Below are positions 16,885-25,739 of a stretch of 64,000 bases of DNA, piece by piece. This DNA is from JALRBM01 sp964477195. GTDB taxonomy: Bacteria; Patescibacteriota; Saccharimonadia; Saccharimonadales; Saccharimonadaceae. The notes beneath the pieces were generated by a model. That model was not told where the DNA came from and made no database searches. It saw nothing but the letters and a program-made list of their open reading frames with translations. Every line of letters starts with the position of its first letter. Positions within the stretch are counted from its first letter, which is position 1. The DNA lies in contig CAYZCX010000002.1 in NCBI GenBank assembly GCA_964477195.1, forward strand, positions 1-64,000, read 5' to 3'. The translations under genes and the position numbers were made by a program.

Positions 16885-16953
16885 GGTTACTCTTTCTAGA
16901 AAAAGTTCGCCGCGTGGTCGATCTGACACGATTTAAATAAGAAAGAGTACCTA
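16885..16953. repeat. Inverted repeat in front of the RRM gene
   Basis: AGGTTACTCTTTCT (16885-16898) and AGAAAGAGTACCT (16941-16953) are inverted copies with one extra base. In the RRM mRNA they could close a long stem ending just before the start codon, a candidate site for autoregulation. Confidence 0.5.
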
Positions 16954-16959
16954 ATTTTT

Positions 16960-17295
16960 ATGGCACAGCAAAATCTATTCATTGGTAAACTAGCATTCGC
17001 TACTACTGATGATGGCCTCAAAGAATACTTTGAGCAAATTGGCGAAGTTGAAAGCGCACGTATTATCACTGACCGTGATAACAACAACCGCAGCAAAGGC
17101 TTCGGCTTTGTAAGCTTCGTCAGCGATGACGACAACCAGAAAGCTATTGATAAGCTTGATGGCACCGAACTCGATGGCCGCACTATTAGCGTGAGCCTTG
17201 CCCGTCCTAAGGAAGATCGTCCACGACGTGACTTCAACGGCGGCGGCAATCGCGACAACAATGGTGGTGGTTCATTCCGTCAACGTAGTTGGTAG
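16960..17295 (+). CDS. RRM-type RNA-binding protein, 111 aa
   Basis: One RNA-recognition motif with RNP2 LFIGKL (about 6-11) and RNP1 KGFGFVSF (about 46-53), then a Gly/Asn/Arg-rich tail (GGGNRDNNGGGSFRQR). This is the layout of bacterial cold-inducible RNA-binding proteins, which act as RNA chaperones in the cytoplasm. The gene is single and has a clear terminator. The inverted repeat in its leader suggests post-transcriptional control. Confidence 0.93.
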   Translation: MAQQNLFIGKLAFATTDDGLKEYFEQIGEVESARIITDRDNNNRSKGFGFVSFVSDDDNQKAIDKLDGTELDGRTISVSLARPKEDRPRRDFNGGGNRDNNGGGSFRQRSW

Positions 17296-17310
17296 TCGAG
17301 TATCTATCCA

Positions 17311-17342
17311 AAGACACCTTACCTTCGAGTGAGGTGTTTTTG
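17311..17342 (+). terminator. Intrinsic terminator of the RRM gene
   Basis: ACACCTTAC, 6-nt loop, GTGAGGTGT followed by five T. It lies directly before the convergent ABC permease stop. Confidence 0.88.
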
Positions 17343-18083
17343 TTACTTCGTTTTTCGTCGCAGTGTCACTGCCGCTAAAAATAGCGCGACTACGACAAAT
17401 CCAGCCACAACCAGCAAATCACGCCAAGCATTATCTGTAATCGTCGTGTTACCGACTATCTCATTGAGGGCGTCTATCGCGTATGTAAGAGGAAGAAGAT
17501 AGGCAATGTGCTCAAGTAGTTCTGGCATCTGGCTTAAAGGCACAAACAGCCCGCCGATAAGAATCTGCGGCACAACCAATGCCGGCATAAATTGGACTGC
17601 TTGAAATTCAGTACTCGCAAACGCACTCACAAAAAGACCAAGCGCAGTACCTAGCACGGCATCCACAAGTGCCATAATAATCAAAAACCAATGCGGTCCG
17701 GCTACATCCAGATCAAATCCATACAAAATCAAGACACTCGCAAGTAACGCCTGAATGATAGCGAGCACCCCAAACGTCACCATGTAGCCCAGCACTAAAT
17801 CAAACTTACCGATAGGAAGTGCCATCAACCGTTCCATCGTCCCACCGGTCCTCTCGCGTAGGGTTGTGATTGACGTAATGATAAACATAATAACAAATGG
17901 AAAGACACCCAATAGCGCGGGCGCCGCTTGATTAAAGACGGTTAAATTATCACTAAATAACCACCGGAGCAAAGCCATTAAGACGCATGGAACAACGAAT
18001 ATCAGGGCAATCGTCCGCGGGTCATGAGACAATTGACCAAAAATACGACGAGCCGTGGCAAAAGTTGCACGGAAATGATACAT
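17343..18083 (-). CDS. ABC-2 type transporter permease
   Basis: Six hydrophobic segments and the ABC-2 pattern (TLRERTGGTMERLMALPIGK in the first cytoplasmic part; GGLFVPLSQMPELLEHIAYLLPLTYA near the fifth helix). It forms the membrane part of an exporter with the ATPase encoded directly upstream; stop and start overlap as TGATG, so the two are translationally coupled. The substrate (drug, lipid or glycan) is not predictable. Confidence 0.9.
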   Translation of the reverse strand: MYHFRATFATARRIFGQLSHDPRTIALIFVVPCVLMALLRWLFSDNLTVFNQAAPALLGVFPFVIMFIITSITTLRERTGGTMERLMALPIGKFDLVLGYMVTFGVLAIIQALLASVLILYGFDLDVAGPHWFLIIMALVDAVLGTALGLFVSAFASTEFQAVQFMPALVVPQILIGGLFVPLSQMPELLEHIAYLLPLTYAIDALNEIVGNTTITDNAWRDLLVVAGFVVVALFLAAVTLRRKTK

Positions 18084-18796
18084 CAGCGCCCCACCTCGTC
18101 GACTACTATCTTCAAAAATGCATCTTGGACCGACTTTGTTTTTGTGTGATCGAGGAGGGCACTTTTAGAATTTTGCCACAGCAGCTTACCCTCGCGCAGT
18201 AATAGAAGATCCTCGCACCGCTCCGCCTCATCCATAACATGACTTGAGATAAGTAGTGTTTTTCCCTGGGTAGCCAATTCACTAAATAATCCCCACAATT
18301 CCTGGCGTAGCAACGGATCTAAACCAACTGTTGGTTCATCGAGCACAAGCACCTCAGGGCTTCCGAGCAGCGCTACCGCAAGTGACACGCGCGCCTTTTG
18401 CCCTCCAGAAAGATTGGCCACAAGTTGACCACGTTGTTTTGTCAGTCGTACTTGTTTAATGATTAACTCGATTTGGCTCTTGGGCGCGCGGGTAAGTGTT
18501 GCGAAATAACGAAGATTTTCGACGACGGTAAGGTCTTGATACACAGCGGGCGCTTGCGTCACATAGCCTATCTTCATTCGAAGACTCTTATCCCCGGCTG
18601 GTTTCCCAAGCACGGTGAGTTCACCCTTATACATTTGAACACCGACGATTGTCCTTATGAGTGTCGTCTTACCCGAGCCACTTGGCCCAATCAGCCCCGT
18701 GATAGATCCGGGCATTACACTAAAATCGAGAGTATCAAGAATACTATCAGATCCTTTTTTTACCATAAGTTGGTGAGCGACAATACTCGGCTTCAT
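18083..18796 (-). CDS. ABC transporter ATP-binding protein
   Basis: Walker A GPSGSGKTT (about 36-44), signature LSGGQKARVS, Walker B VLVLDEPTVGLDP, and H-loop SSHVMDEAE. The ABC-2 exporter ATPase type (CcmA-like). TATACT ends 9 nt before the ATG, a leaderless-type start. It partners with the permease that follows. Confidence 0.92.
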   Translation of the reverse strand: MKPSIVAHQLMVKKGSDSILDTLDFSVMPGSITGLIGPSGSGKTTLIRTIVGVQMYKGELTVLGKPAGDKSLRMKIGYVTQAPAVYQDLTVVENLRYFATLTRAPKSQIELIIKQVRLTKQRGQLVANLSGGQKARVSLAVALLGSPEVLVLDEPTVGLDPLLRQELWGLFSELATQGKTLLISSHVMDEAERCEDLLLLREGKLLWQNSKSALLDHTKTKSVQDAFLKIVVDEVGR

Positions 18797-18836
18797 GATT
18801 GTATTAGTATAGACTCTTTTTTGCTAAAAACGAAGG

Positions 18837-20654
18837 TTATGCTTCCTTTTCATGAAGCTGCGATTTGAACATTGTATAATATTCGCCTCGCTTATCGACG
18901 AGTTCCTTGTGAGTCCCTTGCTCGACGACTTTTCCATCTTTTAACATGTAAATCACATCTGCTTTTTCCACTGTCGTCAGGCGGTGGCTAATAGTGATGA
19001 CTGTTCGTTTTTTATCGGCAAATATATGACGGAAAATGCGCTCTTCGGCAAGTGCATCGATAGCTGAAGTTGGTTCATCCAAAATTAAAATAGGACTATC
19101 TCGATAAAAATTCCGAGCAAGCGCCAAACGTTGCCACTGACCGCCGGATAGGTCGGTACCAGCGTTGCCTTCCGAATCTTCCATCCAAGGGTGTACATAA
19201 CTATCATATTGCTTTGGTAGTTTTTCTAAAAACTTTCGTGCCTCAGCTTTATCAACTGCTGCCTCAAATCGCTCTTTACTCACTGGTCTCGTGACATCAC
19301 CAAAATAGATATTTTCGCGCGCCGTCGCAAAACTAAATGCCAGATAATCCTGCCTCAATACTCCCAACAAATGATGCCAGCTCTCGATTTTTATCTGCGA
19401 AAGATCAACCCCGTCTAACTCTATTTTTCCTGATATCGGTTTATAGAGCCCTGTTAAAATCTTAATAAGTGTCGATTTACCGGCACCATTTTCACCGACA
19501 ATCGCGACGTGTTCGTGCCGATTTATTTTTAATGAAACGTCGGTAAGTACATCGATTTTTGTGTTTGGATAACGAAACGAAACATTGGTGAGCGCTATTT
19601 CATTTGGCTCACCACGAAGCGCATGATGACCCGTATGGTGCTCGGGCAACGCCATAAACTCTTGGTAATCAAATAAATTCGCCAGATCTTCGTCGATCAT
19701 ATTGATTTGAGAAACAAAGCCGCTCGCCCCACCCAAAGCCCTACTCACCACCTGCTGAACATACAAGAAGTACCCTACGGGCTGAGCACGAGCAATGATT
19801 TGTGACACTGTAAATAATAACGCGACAACTTCCGCTCCTGCCTCGAGCGCATCAGCACCAAGTCGCTTGAATATATATTTGCGCTCAAATTCAATTCGCT
19901 GTTTTTCATCTTTATCACGAAGCTTTACGCGAAGGTCAAGCAGATGACGAACGAGTGAATACAATCGAAGCTCTGCAATGTATTGAGGCTCGAACAAATT
20001 CCACTCGATCTGGCTCTTTGCACGCCGCACCTCAACGTTTTCGTTCCAGTGCTTAGCCTGAGCCCGCGAAAGCTTGAATTGAATATAAATTCCCGGAATC
20101 ACGGCCGCAATCAATATCGCTCCCAATATCCAATTCACAAATACAAGTGCAATGATACCGGTAATCATCGCGATAAACTGAGTGACTATTCCTGCAAGAC
20201 GATCAAAAACATAGACAAAAAACTGCGAAAACTGCTTGGCCCGATCATACATATCCGCCGTGTCTTTATCGTCATATCGCCAAAAATCGAGTGAGAGGAA
20301 ATGCTCATACATACGATCGCTGATTCCGGCCTCAATTTTGTAACGCATCACCTGAGTAACATATTGCTCGATACTTCGCCACGCAGTCATAAGAATCCCT
20401 AAAACAGCGGTGATAATAACAAATACGATCGCCTGCTGGCCAGCATCGATATTCCCCGCATATGCCTCCGCAAGTTCAGTTGTCGTCAGTGCAGCAAAAT
20501 ACGTCGTCGCAAGCGGGAGTATAGCACTTATAACCGCACCAATAATTTGCAAAATAACCATGAGTGGCGCTGCCTGATACGTAATCTTTCCTACCTGAGC
20601 GAGCGCAGTTAGGTATTGTTTTTTAGTGAGTTTCTTTTTTTCTTTCCTCGGCAT
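18837..20654 (-). CDS. ABC exporter, fused membrane and ATPase domains, 605 aa
   Basis: Residues about 20-320 are the six-helix exporter domain and about 350-590 the nucleotide-binding domain: Walker A GENGAGKST, signature LSGGQWQR, Walker B ILILDEPTSAID and H-loop ISHRL. It works as a homo- or heterodimer at the inner membrane. GGAAG stands before the ATG, and the preceding 7-helix protein ends three bases upstream, so both are co-transcribed. Substrate unknown. Confidence 0.9.
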   Translation of the reverse strand: MPRKEKKKLTKKQYLTALAQVGKITYQAAPLMVILQIIGAVISAILPLATTYFAALTTTELAEAYAGNIDAGQQAIVFVIITAVLGILMTAWRSIEQYVTQVMRYKIEAGISDRMYEHFLSLDFWRYDDKDTADMYDRAKQFSQFFVYVFDRLAGIVTQFIAMITGIIALVFVNWILGAILIAAVIPGIYIQFKLSRAQAKHWNENVEVRRAKSQIEWNLFEPQYIAELRLYSLVRHLLDLRVKLRDKDEKQRIEFERKYIFKRLGADALEAGAEVVALLFTVSQIIARAQPVGYFLYVQQVVSRALGGASGFVSQINMIDEDLANLFDYQEFMALPEHHTGHHALRGEPNEIALTNVSFRYPNTKIDVLTDVSLKINRHEHVAIVGENGAGKSTLIKILTGLYKPISGKIELDGVDLSQIKIESWHHLLGVLRQDYLAFSFATARENIYFGDVTRPVSKERFEAAVDKAEARKFLEKLPKQYDSYVHPWMEDSEGNAGTDLSGGQWQRLALARNFYRDSPILILDEPTSAIDALAEERIFRHIFADKKRTVITISHRLTTVEKADVIYMLKDGKVVEQGTHKELVDKRGEYYTMFKSQLHEKEA

Positions 20655-20657
20655 ATT

Positions 20658-21368
20658 TTACTTCCTTACGACTTTTGTCTGATGTGCAAGTGGAACAACT
20701 TTAAGCGTCAGGATAAGCGCCAAGATAACCGCAAATCCACACATAATCGACGGAATCCCTGCAAGAGTAGAAGGATCAATAATGTTCACGGCTGTTGTCG
20801 GTACAACAAAAGCAAGGTACCCCATAGCAAGCGCAAGCAACGCCGACCGGCCGGCACCAGTTTTCTTGTATGCATAGAAAATAGCGTAGATTATCCCAAA
20901 GATCAGCCAGCCATAGTAGTAAATGGTATATGGCCATACTGCCCCAGGAGCCATATGAAATATGACGTAATTCCCCAAGCACTGATCAGCCGTCATACCA
21001 GGCCCTACAAACAAAAAGATGTAGGAGAACACCGCCGCCGTGAGATAAGAAGCTAACACCAATGCATAATGCTTTTTGCCTGCGAGTTTCGTCGTAAGAT
21101 GAATTCCAAGTGGCGGCAAAAGTGTTATTGCCACATACCCAATACGTGCCCACGTAAGGCTATCAACGCCAAAAGCACCTTCGCACACATTAAATTCCGC
21201 CAATTGAAATATCGCCAAACCGACAAGGATCGCCACAGCCAGTCGCGAAACAGGTGTTAATTTATATCGAGCGATGACATATATCGCGAATGCTACCTCC
21301 AACACAAACGTCGCCACCATAATAGGTGGTGAAAAACAGTACAATCTATCTGTTTTGAAGTAGCGCAT
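20658..21368 (-). CDS. Seven-helix membrane protein, 236 aa
   Basis: Seven hydrophobic segments, with a Cys pair in outside loops (FNVCEGAFG and TADQCLGNY). No named family. It begins with ATG 6 nt after TATAGT, so it is probably leaderless, and is followed directly by the ABC exporter gene, suggesting a shared function. Confidence 0.75.
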   Translation of the reverse strand: MRYFKTDRLYCFSPPIMVATFVLEVAFAIYVIARYKLTPVSRLAVAILVGLAIFQLAEFNVCEGAFGVDSLTWARIGYVAITLLPPLGIHLTTKLAGKKHYALVLASYLTAAVFSYIFLFVGPGMTADQCLGNYVIFHMAPGAVWPYTIYYYGWLIFGIIYAIFYAYKKTGAGRSALLALAMGYLAFVVPTTAVNIIDPSTLAGIPSIMCGFAVILALILTLKVVPLAHQTKVVRK

Positions 21369-21397
21369 ATGCTAACTATAGCATGCTTGGAGCGAGC

Positions 21398-21754
21398 TTA
21401 AAAAAACGGTGATGCAACCCAAGAAAAAGGAAGCTTCAAAAGCCCGTTAATCATCCCGAAGACATTCAAAAGCCACAGTGTCACAAGCACGACAAGGCCC
21501 GTTGCAGCCAACGCCAAAATACGAATAATGACATGTTGTCGCTTTAGCCATTCCGTCCATCCATCGTAGCGACTTTTGGCAAAATCAAGCACTCGCTGCG
21601 CCCAGGTGAATTCCGTCGCAAGAATAGCCAGGCCTGTAAAAACGATGAGCCAGCCCGGTCCTGGATATGGAATAGCAATGATGCCCACAATAAGCACGAT
21701 CGTTCCCGCTATACCAATTGCCGTTCGCTTGATGCGTCGTTTTGTTTTTTGCAT
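21398..21754 (-). CDS. PGPGW-family small transmembrane protein, 118 aa
   Basis: Contains the family hallmark YPGPGWLIVFTGLAILATEF between two hydrophobic helices, with a third near the C-terminus. The function of this widespread family (PF09656) is unknown. TATAAT ends 8 nt before the ATG, a leaderless-type start. Confidence 0.85.
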   Translation of the reverse strand: MQKTKRRIKRTAIGIAGTIVLIVGIIAIPYPGPGWLIVFTGLAILATEFTWAQRVLDFAKSRYDGWTEWLKRQHVIIRILALAATGLVVLVTLWLLNVFGMINGLLKLPFSWVASPFF

Positions 21755-21789
21755 TGTATTTAATTATACAAGATATCTCTTAAAAGCAC

Positions 21790-22026
21790 TCAGATCTTCT
21801 TGAATCTTGGGATTTTCTTTCCATCTACTTCGACGCTTTCGATAAACATAGCATAGGGACGTATCCATATTTCTGGCGTGCTTTCCTTTTTTTCGACAGG
21901 TGAATATACAACGTAATACTCGTTTGTTTCGGTGTGGCAGCCGACCCCCAGCACCTTATACTCGTTACCTTTATAGTGCCGATATATGCCCTCTTCTAGC
22001 GGAGGTACGGTAAAATTTTCGCTCAT
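21790..22026 (-). CDS. DUF1653 domain protein, 78 aa
   Basis: A compact beta-rich protein with the DUF1653 pattern GIYRHYKGNEYKVLGVG and later YYVVYSP and WIRPYAMFIE. Family function unknown. The -10 box TACAGT ends 6 nt before the ATG. It shares a 34-bp divergent promoter with the HD gene. Confidence 0.88.
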   Translation of the reverse strand: MSENFTVPPLEEGIYRHYKGNEYKVLGVGCHTETNEYYVVYSPVEKKESTPEIWIRPYAMFIESVEVDGKKIPRFKKI

Positions 22027-22060
22027 ATTTTTACTGTAGCATACATGCTATAGTAGCTGC
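22027..22060. promoter_or_regulatory. Divergent promoter with back-to-back -10 boxes
   Basis: Plus strand TATAGT (22049-22054) ends 6 nt before the HD-gene ATG. Minus strand TACAGT (22038-22033) ends 6 nt before the DUF1653 ATG. Only 34 bp separate the two start codons, so the -35 regions must lie inside the opposite gene. Confidence 0.65.
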
Positions 22061-22660
22061 ATGGAACATCCCTCAATCGAACGACTTAGTGAGCTACAGC
22101 AGTTTGTCGCAGACTTTAGCAAAGTAACGCGAGTCCCCTTACTCGGAGACACCGGTCGTCTTGAAAACGATGTCGATCATAGCTTCGGGCTTGCACTGAC
22201 ATGCTGGTATCTCGCCCCAAAGATTGCTCCCGAGCTTAGCCTTGAGAAGATTTTTAAATACGCACTTTCACATGACACTGTCGAGGTGCACGCCGGAGAT
22301 ACATTTGTCTTTGCTAATGCAGAGTCTATTGCAAGTAAATCCGAACGTGAAGATGCAGCGTTAAAGCAGCTTTACGTGGATTGGCCCGATTTTACAGAGA
22401 TGGTTGACTACGCAAAGGGCTACAAAGAAAAAGTCGACGAAGAAGCAAAGTTTGTAAAAGCCGTCGATAAAATTCTTCCGCTCATTGTTATTGAACAAGG
22501 TGAAGGCAGTGAATTTTGGAATAGCCATAAAATCACGCTTGATATGGAGCGCAAAAACAAAGTGACAATTCTCGTCTCTGATCATGTTGCACCATACTAC
22601 GAACGAGTACTCTCCTGGCTTGAATCGAGGGGCAATATGCACGTGTCTCAGGAATCGTAA
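22061..22660 (+). CDS. HD-domain phosphohydrolase (YfbR/5'-nucleotidase-like), 199 aa
   Basis: Metal-binding H...HD...D pattern: VDHSFG (about 37-42), ALSHDTVEVHAGD (about 67-79) and KAVDKI (about 135). Such enzymes remove phosphate from (deoxy)nucleotides. Cytoplasmic, probably leaderless. It ends one base before the convergent ligA stop. Confidence 0.85.
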   Translation: MEHPSIERLSELQQFVADFSKVTRVPLLGDTGRLENDVDHSFGLALTCWYLAPKIAPELSLEKIFKYALSHDTVEVHAGDTFVFANAESIASKSEREDAALKQLYVDWPDFTEMVDYAKGYKEKVDEEAKFVKAVDKILPLIVIEQGEGSEFWNSHKITLDMERKNKVTILVSDHVAPYYERVLSWLESRGNMHVSQES

Positions 22661-22661
22661 T

Positions 22662-24674
22662 TTACAGCAACTTTAAAAACGCCTGCTCATCAAGAATATT
22701 CGTTCCATACTTGCGAGCTTTCTCGAGCTTACTCGCACCGACATTCCCGCCTGCAACAAGATGAGTTGTGTCTTTCGCTACTGATGTCTGGAAGGTCCCG
22801 CCAAGAGCGCGAATTTTATCTGCCGCTTCATCACGTCCCATGCTTTCTAAAGTTCCCGTCACAACAAAATTCATACCAGCAAGTTTTCCGCTAGCTTTCT
22901 TGTACCTCGGATGAACACCAAGATCTTTGAATTTATCCAATAGCAAAATATTATCAGCGTCAGCAAACCAGCCTAAGATACTTTCTGACACGACAGTACC
23001 AACACCCTCGATAGCTTCAAGATCATCGATCGTCGCATGCTGTAGCCCATCAATTGACTCAAAAGCTTTCGAAAGATCGACAGCCGTTTGGGATCCTACG
23101 TGCCGAATACCCAGTCCATAAATAAACTTTTCAAGTAAGGGATGCTTTTTATCTTGGATTGCCGAAATAAGCTTTGATGCCGAAATTTCCGCAAAACGAT
23201 CAAGTGTCAGTAGTTGCTCTTTCGTTAACGTATAAATATCGGCCAGATCAGCCACAAAACCAGCATCAACAAGTGCGACGACATTTTTTTCACCAAGCGT
23301 ATCAATATCAAGCGCACCTTTTGAAGCAAAGTGCTCGAGCGCCCGTTTCAGCAGTAATGGACCGGACGCGCCTTTTACCCGGTAAACAGCTTCCCCTTCA
23401 GGACGATAAAACGTTAACTCAGGATACTGTTCCGCCAAAAGAGCTTCGTAGTCCACGGTGTGCGTTCCCTTTGGCCGAAGCTCCGTGACGACACTTTTGA
23501 CTTGTGGGATAATGTCACCGGCCTTAAAAATAATCACCGTATCGCCAATACGGACATCGAGCCTTGCGATTTCGTCGGCGTTATGAAGACTCGCATGCTG
23601 AACTGTTGTTCCTGCAACAACAACTGGATCAAAGACGGCAACAGGCGTCGCTGCACCCGTCCGTCCGATACTGATGACGATATCTTTTACAACCGTCGTT
23701 GCTTGCTCGGCGGCATATTTGTATGCGACGGCAGCACGCGGTTGCTTACCGACAACACCGAGCGCCGCGAACTGTGCTCGATCATTTACCTTAATAACAA
23801 GGCCATCTGTATTAAATGGAAGTTCACCGCGTTTTTTGTCCCACTCATCGACAAATCGCATGACGCCATCAAGATTATTGAATGTCTGCGCCTGCATATT
23901 GCGGTTAAGCCCGAGTCCTGTGATTGCTTCGTAAGCAAACATATTAGTTGGAATCTGCGCGGGATCATCCCGAATGATATCATATGCCCTGAAATGAAGT
24001 GGCCGTGCGGCGACAAGTTTTGGATCAAGCTGACGAATAGTACCGGCTGCTAGATTTCGAGGATTTGCAAATTCCGGCTCACCCGCCTCACGACGCTTCG
24101 CGTTGAGTGCTGCAAAGTCTTTTTTCAACATGACAATCTCGCCACGAACTTCCGTACGTCCGACAAGAAATTGTTTAAATTTCTCATCCACACGAAGCTT
24201 CAGAGGAACATTACTGATCGTCCTAACATTAGCAGTCACATCTTCTCCAATGAAACTATCCCCGCGAGTTACCGCCTGCGCTAACAAACCGTCCTGATAC
24301 ACAAGTGCGCAGGCGAGGCCATCCATCTTGATATCGGCAAAGAATTCATGTTGCCGGCCCGGAAGTAATTTGTCCATTCGCTGCACCCATGCCTCAACCT
24401 CTGCCCTATCAAAAACGTCGTTAAGACTTAACATGCGGCTAGAATGCTGAATCTTTTTAAACCCTCCGAGCAATTCATTTCCAACTCGCTGCGTGGGACT
24501 ATCCGGAGTAATGAGTTCGGGATGTTCGGCCTCAAGTTTTTTCAGTTCACCAAACAAGCTGTCATAAACAGCATCGTCAACCGATGGCCGATCAAGAACA
24601 TGATACTCGTAACTATATCGAGCCAGCAGATCACGAAGTTCTTTTACGCGTGTCTTAGGCTGGTGCTGCGTCAT
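22662..24674 (-). CDS. ligA: NAD-dependent DNA ligase lacking zinc-finger cysteines
   Basis: Seals nicks in replication and repair. Domains in order: Ia, adenylation domain with KMDG (Lys about 116) and GEIVMLKKDF, OB-fold (IGRTGAATPVAVF, VQHASLHN), zinc-finger region, HhH repeats (FIYGLGIRHVGSQTA, IEGVGTVVS), and C-terminal BRCT (NFVVTGTLESMGR). 670 residues is normal. Where the four zinc cysteines belong (about residues 417-440) the text is YPELTFYRPEGEAVYRVKGA: no cysteine remains, and the protein has only one, at about 122. The start overlaps the upstream membrane-protein gene by 20 nt. Confidence 0.95.
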   Translation of the reverse strand: MTQHQPKTRVKELRDLLARYSYEYHVLDRPSVDDAVYDSLFGELKKLEAEHPELITPDSPTQRVGNELLGGFKKIQHSSRMLSLNDVFDRAEVEAWVQRMDKLLPGRQHEFFADIKMDGLACALVYQDGLLAQAVTRGDSFIGEDVTANVRTISNVPLKLRVDEKFKQFLVGRTEVRGEIVMLKKDFAALNAKRREAGEPEFANPRNLAAGTIRQLDPKLVAARPLHFRAYDIIRDDPAQIPTNMFAYEAITGLGLNRNMQAQTFNNLDGVMRFVDEWDKKRGELPFNTDGLVIKVNDRAQFAALGVVGKQPRAAVAYKYAAEQATTVVKDIVISIGRTGAATPVAVFDPVVVAGTTVQHASLHNADEIARLDVRIGDTVIIFKAGDIIPQVKSVVTELRPKGTHTVDYEALLAEQYPELTFYRPEGEAVYRVKGASGPLLLKRALEHFASKGALDIDTLGEKNVVALVDAGFVADLADIYTLTKEQLLTLDRFAEISASKLISAIQDKKHPLLEKFIYGLGIRHVGSQTAVDLSKAFESIDGLQHATIDDLEAIEGVGTVVSESILGWFADADNILLLDKFKDLGVHPRYKKASGKLAGMNFVVTGTLESMGRDEAADKIRALGGTFQTSVAKDTTHLVAGGNVGASKLEKARKYGTNILDEQAFLKLL

Positions 24675-25728
24675 CGTCGACCACCTTCCTATAAAGCATA
24701 TAGATATATGTACTAAACCATACGATACTCATTGAGCCGACAACAAGCAGGCAAACAGGAACAAGCGGAAGCCAATCAAGAGCAGGCAAAGCGCTCTTTA
24801 ACCATGCATCAAATAAGATAATCGGAATCATTATAATCGCCCATAGCACAATTGTGAGTCCTGCTAACCAAAGAAATCGATACAAGATACGAAGCCGGCG
24901 CCCAATAACCAAATCACCCGCTGTTTCAATCGCACGCATTGGGTACATGCCAGGAAGCGTCACGACAATAAGAGCAAATAATGTACTTGTTACCCAATAA
25001 AGTGACAGCGCGAGAAGCAAAATTTCAAATATCCAAAATATCATCGCTTCAATCCCATCATTGATTAATCCCGAAGCTGAACCCGCTGCAAATGCAACCG
25101 CCGCCAATGCGACAGGAAGCAACTGAATAACTGCGACAAGCAATACTAATCCTGTCGAAAGAAGTGGAGCGCTCGCATTGTAAAAGCCCTCTCGCAGTCG
25201 AGGTTTCTTCCCCGCCAATATCGCCCGCAGAAGCCATACGGTTGTCAGCCATACCATCAGCCCCAGTAGGACTGCAACAAATCGCTCAACATCGCCGGTT
25301 GTGTCATTGAGACTTCCTAGCACCCCGGAGGTTAGCAAAATCCCCGCTTGACCGACTTCCCACCAGCTTCCTTGAAATAGATGACTTCCACTATCTTTGA
25401 GTGCGTTACTATATTCAGCATACTTCGACTGCGAGGCAAGCCCCACGATAAGTGCTGTCATTATTCCATATACGACAACGAGCAGGAGGAACGTTTTTTT
25501 ATGTCGCCATAATATCCCACGGACTTCATTGGTAAATGCCCAGTAGCCAGGAAGGCGCAAAGGGCGTACGTAATCTCGTCGAAATGTTCGCTTAAAACTC
25601 CTATGGGGACGCCGCATCAATAAACTCGCAACGCGTATTTTAATATTTTGCCACCAATTTTTAGGAGTCAGCTTCTTCTTTGCTATTATCTTTTTCTTGA
25701 GCGTGGTGCTCTTTTTTACTCGTGCCAT
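24655..25728 (-). CDS. Polytopic membrane protein, 357 aa
   Basis: A basic N-terminus (KKSTTLKKKIIAKKKLTPKN) is followed by six or more hydrophobic segments. No named family; such proteins are common in Saccharibacteria. It sits between htpX and ligA in one operon and overlaps ligA by 20 nt. Confidence 0.75.
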   Translation of the reverse strand: MARVKKSTTLKKKIIAKKKLTPKNWWQNIKIRVASLLMRRPHRSFKRTFRRDYVRPLRLPGYWAFTNEVRGILWRHKKTFLLLVVVYGIMTALIVGLASQSKYAEYSNALKDSGSHLFQGSWWEVGQAGILLTSGVLGSLNDTTGDVERFVAVLLGLMVWLTTVWLLRAILAGKKPRLREGFYNASAPLLSTGLVLLVAVIQLLPVALAAVAFAAGSASGLINDGIEAMIFWIFEILLLALSLYWVTSTLFALIVVTLPGMYPMRAIETAGDLVIGRRLRILYRFLWLAGLTIVLWAIIMIPIILFDAWLKSALPALDWLPLVPVCLLVVGSMSIVWFSTYIYMLYRKVVDDDAAPA

Positions 25729-25739
25729 AGATTTCCTAA

